Below are positions 58,901 through 64,000 of a DNA stretch of 64,000 bases, one piece after another. Both the position numbers and the translations under genes were made by a program. The notes beneath the pieces were generated by a model that saw only the letters and a list, made by a program, of their open reading frames with translations, made no database searches and was not told where the DNA came from. Origin of the DNA: Pandoraea sp. (GTDB lineage Bacteria; Pseudomonadota; Gammaproteobacteria; Burkholderiales; Burkholderiaceae); the NCBI RefSeq assembly GCF_004297875.1, contig NZ_SCSK01000048.1, positions 1 to 64,000 on the forward strand. The letters run 5' to 3'. Positions within the stretch are counted from its first letter, which is position 1. Every line of letters starts with the position of its first letter.

Positions 58901-61677
58901 ATGGCAAGGGCCTGGCGGTCGATCTGGTTATCCTGAACGAGAGAAAAGCCTCTTATGTCCAGGATTTGCAAACGTCGCTGGAAAATATGGTGAGCGGCTG
59001 CCAGGCAACGCCCGCCCCGGGGGGCAGGGGTGGCGGCATTTTCGTGCTGCGCGCCGACTTGATCGAGGCTTCCGAACGGGATCTGCTGTTGTGCGCGGCG
59101 CGCGCGGTGGTGCTGGGCATCCAGCAAGGCAGCCTGGAGGAGCAGGTGTTGCGCCTGCGCCGCGCGGAATCCAAGCCGGTCGCCCCACCGCCCTTGCCGG
59201 CGCCGCTGACGCCCCGGGCATTCGCGCAAACGGCGCTGCCGGCCGTGCCGACGCTGGAGTTTTTCAATGGCCTGGGCGGCTTCGCCAGCCAGGGCCGCGA
59301 GTATGTCACCGTGCTGGGGCCGGATCAGCGCACGCCGGCGCCCTGGATCAACGTAATTGCGAATCCGGCTTTCGGCTTTCAAGTCTCCGAGTCCGGTGCC
59401 GGCTACACGTGGTCGGAGAACAGCCAGGCGAACCAGCTAACGCCTTGGTCCAACGATCCGGTTTGCGATACGCCAGGCGAGGTGTTTTATTTGCGCGATG
59501 ACGAAACGGGGGAGCTTTGGGCGCCCACTGCACTGCCGATACGAATCGAAAACACCCGCTACATCGCCCGTCACGGCCATGGCTATAGCCGTTTTCAGCA
59601 CAGCTCGCACGGCGTGATGAGCGAATTGCTGCAATTCGTGAGCTGGAGCGATCCGGTCAAGATTTCGGTCCTGACGCTGGAGAACCTGTCTTCCCGCCCG
59701 CGCAAACTCTCGGTGACGGGTTATGCCGAGTGGGTGTTGGGCACATCCAGGGCCGCCAGCGCTCCGTTCATCGTGACGGAAATGGATGCGCAGACCGGCG
59801 CAATGTTTGCCGCCAACCCCTGGAATGCCGGGTTCGGCAAGCGCATTGCCTTCGTCGACTGGGTCGGCCGCAAAACGTCGTGGACGGGTGATCGCACCGA
59901 ATTCATCGGCCGCAACGGCACGCTCGAGCAACCGGCGGCATTGGCTGGCTCAGCCGGCCTGAGCAACCGCACCGGCGCCGGATTCGATCCATGCAGCGCG
60001 CTTCAGACCGCGGTTGAACTCGCGCCCGGCCAACGCGTGCAGCTGACTTTCCTGCTCGGCCAGACCGCCGACCGGCCGGCAGCCCGGCAACTGATCGGCC
60101 GCTACCGCGCGCTCGACCCGACGGAAGTGCTCGCCGAAGTAAATGCGCAGTGGGACCGCATCTTGACCAAGGTGCAGGTCGAAACCCCGGATCGTGCCAC
60201 CGATCTGATGCTCAACGGCTGGCTGCTCTATCAGGTGCTGGCGTGCCGGATGTGGGCTCGCGCCGCCTTTTACCAAGCCAGCGGCGCTTTTGGATTCCGG
60301 GATCAGTTGCAAGACTGCATGGCGCTGACGCTGGCACGGCCGGATCTCGCGCGCGCTCACCTGCTGGATGCGGCTGCCCGGCAGTTCGTCGAGGGTGATG
60401 TGCAGCACTGGTGGCATCCACCTCAGGGGCGCGGTGTACGCACCCGTATCTCGGATGACCGCCTCTGGTTGCCGTATGTGGTCGCGCAATATGTAGGGGT
60501 GAGCGCCGACGCGGCTGTCCTGGATGAAGTGCTGCCATTCCTCGAAGGCCCCGCAGTGCCGGCCGAGCACGACGACGCCTATTACGCGCCGAAGGTCTCG
60601 GCCCAGACCGGGACGCTGTTCGAGCATTGCGTGCGCGCGATCGATTGCAGCCTGGCCAATGGAGCGCATGGGCTGCCGTTAATGGGCGGCGGCGACTGGA
60701 ACGACGGCATGAACCGCGTGGGCCAGGCGGGCAAGGGGGAGAGCGTGTGGCTTGGCTGGTTCCTGTACTCGACCATCGCGAAATTTTCCGTGCTGGCCGC
60801 CGCGCGCGGCGAGCACGCCTGCGTCGAGCGCTGGCACAAGCATGCCGCCGCCTTGCGCGCCGCGTTGAAAAAAGATGCCTGGGATGGCGCCTGGTATCGG
60901 CGCGCCTATTTCGACGACGGCACGCCGCTGGGCAGTTCTGCCAATGCGGAGTGCCGGATCGATTCGCTGGCGCAAAGCTGGAGCGTGATATCGGGCGCGG
61001 CCGAGCTCACGCGGCAACGGCGCGCGATGGCGTCGGTCGAGCAGTATTTGATTAGGCCGGGCGATGATCTGGTGCTGCTGCTCGCGCCGCCGTTCGATAA
61101 AACGCCGCATGATCCCGGATACATCAAAGGCTACCTGCCCGGCGTGCGCGAGAACGGTGGCCAATATACGCATGCCGCGGCGTGGTGCATGATCGCCTAT
61201 GCAATGCTGGGCGACGGGGATCGGGCGGGTGATTTGCTCAAGATGCTCAATCCCGTCAATCATGCCTCGACCCGCGCCGGCGTGCACGCCTACAAGGTCG
61301 AGCCGTATGTGGTGGCGGGCGACATTTACGCCGCGCCGGCGCACGTCAGGCGCGGTGGCTGGACCTGGTATACCGGCTCGGCCGGATGGCTCTATCGCGG
61401 CGGGCTCGAATCGGTCCTGGGCCTGCAAAAGCATGGCGAGCACTTGATCATCGATCCTTGCATCCCTCGCGACTGGCGCAACTTCCGTCTCGACTACCGG
61501 CATGGCGTGACGCACTACCTGGTGACAATCGATAACCCGCATGGCGTGTCCAAAGGCGTTGCGCGTGTCGAACTGGACGGCGTGCCCCTGCCCTCGAATA
61601 CCCCCAGTGTCACGCTGGTCGACGACGGCCAGATTCATCGTGTGCGGGTGATGCTGGGCCAGGCGGCACAGCCATAG
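52927..61677 (+). CDS. ndvB: Cyclic beta-1,2-glucan synthase
   Basis: 2916-residue, multi-domain membrane protein. N-terminal part with TM helices around 415-465; GT84 glycosyltransferase core around 600-800 with LDSDTRLP (about 630), SHDLLES and RSHRWIRGDW (about 780); TM helices around 820-860 and 945-980; a Glycoamylase domain around 1360-1535 (DNSYYDLLASESRLASF, GSMFEYLMPSL, WGVSESAYN); two GH94 N-terminal-type modules around 1630 and 2110; the GH94 phosphorylase catalytic domain around 2450-2800 with GFRDQLQD and GGGDWNDGMN. It makes and trims linear beta-1,2-glucan and closes the ring, using UDP-glucose. No ndvA-type exporter is next to it. AGAGG is six bases before the ATG. Frame intact throughout. 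Confidence 0.95.
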   Translation: MWLLPRFTSFLGAERIAGDLGPREPPIRAELFSTERLEQHAASLAAAQVVSARRGNGRALAARAADNERVLLKCYRAISQATRQRRSITPAAEWLLDNFRVIEGLFKETRLGLAQRSYRVLPMLSDGPLHGKPRIYGVIWAFVAHTDSRFDAALLRRFLRAYQRIEPLTIAELWAIPLTLQCVMIENLRRLSVHVIGAQTGRQKADEIADDLLALRAQTPQAIDTAMNKLIAEPFGSAFVVQLIQRLRYQDISLQRLNQQLARQAQSFDDVVQAEHAEQAAANMTVRNLITSMRDMYAFDWRPLVEDVSLVDECLRRHPVYPSMDFTTRDRYRHAIEVLAEQSRHTELEIARAAVAKAAGNAERGNLSDGRIADPGYYLISSGRPAFEREVGFRPTWKQHLLRAYTSRATAAYIGTILLLSAVLLCLPLWPSINAGVGLAGALLLGLLGFFPASDMAVTLINKAITGLVAPHHLARLALEQGIPPELRTFVVVPTLLTSQAAIEAQIEQLEVHYLANAKGDILFALLSDWADADTEYRDGDWALLNAAAEKIATLNAQYGAALDGTPRFFLFHRRRLWNQAQRKWIAWERKRGKLHEFNRLLRGATDTSFLPVGGQPPRAPAGVRYVLTLDSDTRLPIDAVRQLVGTAAHPLNQPRIDPRSRRVVEGYGILQPRITPTLPTAQERSIFQCIFSGPCGIDPYAGAVSNVYQDLFGEGSYTGKGIYDVDAFESGLAGRIPENTVLSHDLLESVFVRCGLVTDIELFEDFPSHSQVAATRSHRWIRGDWQLLPWIAGLTGESIPAIGRWKMIDNLRRSLSAPAMIFTLLASWVLPRVPVGLWSGYVLLALALPALLSLCQGLIPPRSGISIRSHLRAVGKDVAYGGSHLLIAVTLLANHAWLALDAIGRTLFRLLVSRRLLLEWVTAAQAKLRAGISLGSFTWSLRGAIFIAVLCAAVVAYLNPDNLRLAAPFLVLWGISPFFSQWISAPPKTAPPYPGKAADVVAMRMAGRRIWRFFATFVTEQDHGLPPDNFQEDPAPIVAHRSSPTNFGLYLLSTLSARDFGWLGITEMVERLETTLGTMQALQRFRGHFFNWYDTCTLSPLNPQYISSVDSGNLAGHLLALASGCLEMAQQPVFCAAQLAGVRDTVWLLREAIQAERDDRRTLTVNLRQLNEGLDDFEQWLLEAPMNDADWSGRWHGLEERAATLLDLAQTFAAERGDAQHSEVLAWAQSIRADVASHRRDLPLCVPTSLVQAIEYATPLPRREGALQPGISIAATPDFCHSLSTALSAGPATGHGFGDAAAVARDALHPIGNACAGLAGRLEALAATARRLCEEMEFGFLFDPERRLFSVGYRIKEGVLDNSYYDLLASESRLASFIAIAKGDVAATHWFRLGRPMTPQGSGAVLMSWSGSMFEYLMPSLVMFTPSYSLLDETCHLAVKRQIAYGRERHLPWGVSESAYNVRDRALTYQYADFGIPELGLKRGLAQHLVIAPYATLLAAMYDTRAAVANFKQLDAAGGRGIFGYYDAIDFTPSRLPENRSVAPVRAYMTHHQGMSLVALGNVLFDDVMRRRFHRQPIVRAADLLLQEPRPREVGKAQVRPDIADAVLAKEIIRPVSRRFHSARQAVPSTHLLSNGRYAVMVTTAGSGYSVWDGLAVTRWREDVTCDAWGSYIFLRDTASGDVWSATYQPLGLEPDRYEVVFSEDRARFVRHDGTLSTCLEIIVSPEDNAEIRRLTLTNSGAQAVEIELTSYAEVVLAPMAADATHPAFSNLFIHTEYLPEVHGLLAMRRPHSATDAPVWAAHILAGGSRSENVGYETDRARFLGRGHPIRDPVAIMDGRPLSNTVGSVLDPVLSLRTRVQVAAGATADILFATMVAPTRGEIIDLADKYRDAASFERISTLAWTQGQVRLHHLGITAEEAHTFQYLANRVLYSDPVMRPSSEVLKRNTLNATALWRYSISGDLPIVLVRTDDQEDREIVRQLLRAHEYWHGKGLAVDLVILNERKASYVQDLQTSLENMVSGCQATPAPGGRGGGIFVLRADLIEASERDLLLCAARAVVLGIQQGSLEEQVLRLRRAESKPVAPPPLPAPLTPRAFAQTALPAVPTLEFFNGLGGFASQGREYVTVLGPDQRTPAPWINVIANPAFGFQVSESGAGYTWSENSQANQLTPWSNDPVCDTPGEVFYLRDDETGELWAPTALPIRIENTRYIARHGHGYSRFQHSSHGVMSELLQFVSWSDPVKISVLTLENLSSRPRKLSVTGYAEWVLGTSRAASAPFIVTEMDAQTGAMFAANPWNAGFGKRIAFVDWVGRKTSWTGDRTEFIGRNGTLEQPAALAGSAGLSNRTGAGFDPCSALQTAVELAPGQRVQLTFLLGQTADRPAARQLIGRYRALDPTEVLAEVNAQWDRILTKVQVETPDRATDLMLNGWLLYQVLACRMWARAAFYQASGAFGFRDQLQDCMALTLARPDLARAHLLDAAARQFVEGDVQHWWHPPQGRGVRTRISDDRLWLPYVVAQYVGVSADAAVLDEVLPFLEGPAVPAEHDDAYYAPKVSAQTGTLFEHCVRAIDCSLANGAHGLPLMGGGDWNDGMNRVGQAGKGESVWLGWFLYSTIAKFSVLAAARGEHACVERWHKHAAALRAALKKDAWDGAWYRRAYFDDGTPLGSSANAECRIDSLAQSWSVISGAAELTRQRRAMASVEQYLIRPGDDLVLLLAPPFDKTPHDPGYIKGYLPGVRENGGQYTHAAAWCMIAYAMLGDGDRAGDLLKMLNPVNHASTRAGVHAYKVEPYVVAGDIYAAPAHVRRGGWTWYTGSAGWLYRGGLESVLGLQKHGEHLIIDPCIPRDWRNFRLDYRHGVTHYLVTIDNPHGVSKGVARVELDGVPLPSNTPSVTLVDDGQIHRVRVMLGQAAQP

Positions 61678-61689
61678 CGCAAAACCGCA

Positions 61690-61755
61690 TTGACACCGGG
61701 ATTGCCGCCTTATAGTCTATTACTTATAAGTATATGCTTATTTCAATAAGTAATA
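61690..61755 (+). promoter_or_regulatory. Promoter with large inverted-repeat operator (persulfide dioxygenase gene)
   Basis: TTGACA (61690-61695) and TATAGT (61711-61716, or TAGTCT at 61713) make a -35/-10 pair. Directly after them is a perfect 10-bp inverted repeat, TATTACTTAT (61718-61727) and ATAAGTAATA (61746-61755), with a further palindrome TACTTATAAGTA (61721-61732) inside. A repressor bound here would block the transcription start. AT-rich inverted repeats of this sort are bound by ArsR-family sulfide/persulfide sensors (BigR/SqrR type) upstream of related genes. No such regulator gene is in the window. Confidence 0.7.
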
Positions 61756-61779
61756 TTGGCGGCACAGACCGATATCCCC

Positions 61780-62499
61780 ATGATTTTTCGTCAGCTTTTC
61801 GACACTGCGTCGAGCACTTATACCTATCTGCTCGCTTCCCGACCCGGCGGTGAAGCATTGCTCATCGATCCGGTCAAGGAGCATCTGGCGGACTACACCA
61901 CGCTCATCGAACAACTCGACTTGCGGCTGGTGCATGCGATCGATACCCACACGCATGCCGATCACGTGACGGCGCTCGGCGATCTGCGCGATGCCACGCA
62001 ATGCACCACGCTCATGGGCGAGCGCTCCAAGGCGGAATGCGTGTCGCGGCAGGTGAGCGACGGCGAGATTCTGCGCGTGGACGGTATCGAGCTGGCCGCG
62101 CTCTATACGCCCGGGCATACCGACGAGTCGTTCAGCTTCGTGCTGGCGCCCGCCGCGCCGCGCGCGGTCTTCACCGGCGACGTGCTGCTGATTCGCGGCA
62201 CCGGGCGCACGGATTTTCAGGGCGGCGACCCCGCCCGTTCCTGGGATTCGATCGTCAATAAGCTGTTTCGGCTGCCCGACGACACGACGCTGTACCCCGG
62301 CCACGATTACAGAGGCTGGACGGCGTCGAGCATCGGTGAAGAAAAGCGCTTCAATCCGCGCCTGGCCGGCAAGACCCAGGGCGAATACATCGCACTGATG
62401 AATAACCTCAATTTGCCGGCTCCCAAGATGATGGATATCGCCGTGCCCGCCAATCTGGCTTGCGGACAGCCCGCGGCGGCGCCGCGTCCGCAGGGCTGA
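61780..62499 (+). CDS. MBL-fold persulfide dioxygenase-like protein
   Basis: 239 residues, metallo-beta-lactamase fold of the ETHE1/Blh type. It starts MIFRQLFDTASSTYTYLLAS as such proteins do, with metal ligands in THTHADHV, GHTDESFSF and FTGDVLLIRGTGRTDF, and a late His in YPGHDY. ETHE1-type enzymes oxidise glutathione persulfide to sulfite with one Fe(II). The ATG at 61780 matches the family start; an in-frame TTG at 61756 would overlap the operator. The cytochrome genes that follow suggest sulfide/thiosulfate metabolism. It is not a glyoxalase II: it lacks that enzyme's C-terminal domain. Confidence 0.85.
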   Translation: MIFRQLFDTASSTYTYLLASRPGGEALLIDPVKEHLADYTTLIEQLDLRLVHAIDTHTHADHVTALGDLRDATQCTTLMGERSKAECVSRQVSDGEILRVDGIELAALYTPGHTDESFSFVLAPAAPRAVFTGDVLLIRGTGRTDFQGGDPARSWDSIVNKLFRLPDDTTLYPGHDYRGWTASSIGEEKRFNPRLAGKTQGEYIALMNNLNLPAPKMMDIAVPANLACGQPAAAPRPQG

Positions 62500-62676
62500 G
62501 TGCGGCGGTTGGTCGCCCGAACGCGAGGCCGCTGTGGAGGCCGGCCCGGACTGTGCGCTCGAAGCGACAAGCGCTATGATCGAGTCGTGATGGCCGACTG
62601 GCAGTACCAGCGCATGCCGCCGGCCGCCGCGACCGGCACGCGAGCATACGTCAACAACAACGAGAGGGGACGAAAC

Positions 62677-63429
62677 ATGGAGCGAGGACGAGTAGCCTCT
62701 GCGCGACACCGAGGCACACACCCGTGGTGGTTGCTGGCGGCAGCATTGGCGAGCATCTTCATCATCGGGCAACAGGCGCGGGCGCAAACGGCCGGATTGC
62801 AAGCGGCGGCACCCGCCGGACTCGGCCTGACTATTGCCACGCATGGCACCGCCCAAGGCGTGCCGGCTTGCGTCAGTTGCCACGGTACGCAGGGGCAAGG
62901 TAACGCGGCAGCGGGTTTTCCGCGGCTCGCGGGACTCAGCGTCGCCTACCTGGTCGGGCAGCTCGATGCGTTTGCCAGCGGGCAGCGCCAGAATCCGGTC
63001 ATGCACCCCTTCGCGAAAGCATTGACGCCGAGCGAGCGCATTGCCGTAGCGGCCTATTTCAGTCAATTGCCCGCACCAGTTGCCGTGCCGCCGATCGACG
63101 ACGCGACCATCGAACCCACCAACGCGGGCGCCTGGCTGGCCAATCGCGGGCGCTGGCTTGCCGGCCTGCCTGCTTGCGCGCAGTGTCACGGGCCGGGCGG
63201 CATCGGCGTCGGGGCAACGTTTCCGCCGCTGGCGGGCCAGTCGGCGGCCTACATTGCGAGCCAGTTGCATGCGTTCCAGGCCGGTACCCGCCCGCCAGGG
63301 CCTCTGGGCTTGATGCACATGGTCGCGGGCAAGCTGTCCGAGGCCGATATCACTGCCGTGTCGACTTATTACGGCGGATTGGGCCACCCGGTGGCGGCTC
63401 GCGCGAACGTTCATGGAGACGGACAATGA
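62677..63429 (+). CDS. Diheme cytochrome c, TsdB-like
   Basis: 250 residues with an N-terminal signal segment (HPWWLLAAALASIFIIGQQARAQ) and two class I cytochrome c domains, each with one CxxCH heme site: CVSCH (65-69) and CAQCH (167-171), with Met ligands likely in NPVMHPFAKAL and LGLMHMVAGKL. Overall it resembles cytochrome c4/TsdB. The stop overlaps the start of the next gene (ATGA), a TsdA-like cytochrome, so it probably takes electrons from it. A weak GAGAGGGGA ribosome site precedes the ATG. The 177-bp gap after the MBL gene has no other feature. Confidence 0.82.
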   Translation: MERGRVASARHRGTHPWWLLAAALASIFIIGQQARAQTAGLQAAAPAGLGLTIATHGTAQGVPACVSCHGTQGQGNAAAGFPRLAGLSVAYLVGQLDAFASGQRQNPVMHPFAKALTPSERIAVAAYFSQLPAPVAVPPIDDATIEPTNAGAWLANRGRWLAGLPACAQCHGPGGIGVGATFPPLAGQSAAYIASQLHAFQAGTRPPGPLGLMHMVAGKLSEADITAVSTYYGGLGHPVAARANVHGDGQ

Positions 63430-64000
63430 AGCGCATTCACTTGCTGGTCACCGCCCCCCTGCTCGGCCTGCTGCTTGTCATCGGCGCCTTGCCCGGCGCC
63501 AATGCGGCGGGCCCTGCGCCGGTGCAGTTCACGCCGCCGCCCGAGAGCGCGATGCCCAAGGGCGAATTCGGCAAATCCGTCAAACTGGGTGAGCAGATTT
63601 TCATCCATACGGGCACCTTCGCCGGAAAGTTCGTCGGCAATTCGCTCAATTGCGCCAGTTGTCACCTCGATGCCGGCCGCCGGCCGAATGCGAGTCCGCT
63701 TTGGGCCGCATATATTTCCTACCCGGCCTATCGCAGCAAGAATGGCCACGTGAATACGTTCGCCGAGCGCATACAGGGTTGCTTCCGCTTCAGCATGAAC
63801 GGCAAGGCGCCGCCGCTGGGCGATCCGGTGCTGGTGGCGCTGGAGAGCTACGCGTATTGGCTGTCCACCGGCGCGCCGGTCGGCGGTCCAGTGGCCGGAC
63901 GTGGGTATCCGAAGCTGCCCGCGCCTGCGCTTACCCCAAGCTATGCGCGCGGCAGCGAGGTTTTTGCGCAGCACTGCGCGCTGTGCCACGGCCCCGACGG
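63426..64000 (+). CDS. Diheme cytochrome c, thiosulfate dehydrogenase (TsdA)-like, partial
   Basis: First 191 residues; the gene runs off the window edge. A signal peptide (LLVTAPLLGLLLVIGALPGANA) precedes two heme sites, NCASCHLDAGR (Cys76-His80) and CALCHGPDG (Cys184-His188). The segment NASPLWAAYISYPAYRSKNGHVNTFAERIQGCFRFSMNGKAPPLGDP, with a non-heme Cys in RIQGCFRFSMNG, is typical of TsdA, whose active heme uses a Cys axial ligand. It would oxidise thiosulfate to tetrathionate in the periplasm and pass electrons to the upstream cytochrome. The call needs the missing C-terminus to confirm. Confidence 0.78.
   Translation, partial: MKRIHLLVTAPLLGLLLVIGALPGANAAGPAPVQFTPPPESAMPKGEFGKSVKLGEQIFIHTGTFAGKFVGNSLNCASCHLDAGRRPNASPLWAAYISYPAYRSKNGHVNTFAERIQGCFRFSMNGKAPPLGDPVLVALESYAYWLSTGAPVGGPVAGRGYPKLPAPALTPSYARGSEVFAQHCALCHGPD

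Noticed and set aside
57208..59382. Very long open frame on the minus strand, opposite the glucan synthase
   Set aside because: It is a GC-driven antisense shadow: Arg/His/Gln-rich, no known domain, and it lies within a gene whose motifs are intact on the plus strand. Similar frames opposite phaC, atp genes, pgi and pgm were dropped for the same reason.

Overview
The window looks like chromosomal DNA of a high-GC beta-proteobacterium of the family Burkholderiaceae (Burkholderia/Paraburkholderia/Pandoraea-like). The reasons are an N-type ATPase operon in the order beta-epsilon-Q-R-a-c-b-alpha-gamma, an FNR-type regulator with the cysteine set of an oxygen sensor, a class I PHA synthase, WxxGxW small proteins, a cyclic beta-1,2-glucan synthase, and many short PRC-barrel, CsbD, DUF1328 and DUF3309 stress proteins. 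I saw no tRNA, rRNA, IS element, phage gene or CRISPR array. The gene set resembles the low-oxygen/stress accessory clusters known from Burkholderia (for example the lxa locus); that comparison is from memory and was not run.

Layout. 0.1-1.4 kb: a CheY-like regulator and FNR. 1.4-3.9 kb: divergent Hsp20 and PHA synthase genes around an FNR-like box. 3.9-10.6 kb: the N-ATPase operon, starting 38 bp after phaC. 10.7-15.7 kb: small WxxGxW/lipoproteins, an ECF sigma / anti-sigma-like / Spy-like operon, and a DUF1800-DUF1501 pair, closed by a clear terminator. 16.1-24.7 kb: a pentose-phosphate/hexose operon (gnd, zwf, HAD phosphatase, tal, pgi, DUF2090 aldolase-like, pgm). 24.7-32.2 kb, minus strand: a glucanase-like protein, PRC-barrel proteins, lipoproteins, phosphoketolase, CsbD and ferritin-like proteins. 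32.5-41.4 kb: a Crp-like regulator, SYLF lipoprotein, collagen-like lipoprotein, CheB-CheR-PAS fusion, PAS protein, aquaporin and a diguanylate cyclase. 42-50.7 kb: glmS and a six-gene minus-strand exopolysaccharide-like operon (GT2 synthase, bactofilin-like, toroid hydrolase-like, WecB epimerase, YaiO-like barrel, membrane protein). 51-52.5 kb: a second Crp-like regulator and small proteins. 52.9-61.7 kb: an 8.75-kb cyclic beta-1,2-glucan synthase gene. 61.8-64 kb: a sulfur module (persulfide dioxygenase-like, TsdB-like and TsdA-like cytochromes), with the last gene cut by the window edge.

The main new observation is a 16-bp palindrome, TGTACG-N4-CGTACA. It occurs at least eight times (plus one degenerate copy), always between genes, and only from 15.9 kb to 52.6 kb. 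At several copies a -10-like hexamer lies exactly where a class II Crp/Fnr-type promoter would place it (operator centred at about -41.5). The palindromes sit before the pentose-phosphate operon, the glucanase operon, the diguanylate cyclase, the exopolysaccharide operon, both Crp-like regulator genes, a small lipoprotein gene, and a possible ~60-nt small RNA. The two Crp-like regulators have the same recognition helix. I infer a local regulon that joins carbon rerouting (oxidative pentose phosphate plus phosphoketolase), envelope and stress proteins, c-di-GMP and polysaccharide synthesis, next to an FNR-controlled Hsp20/PHA/N-ATPase block.
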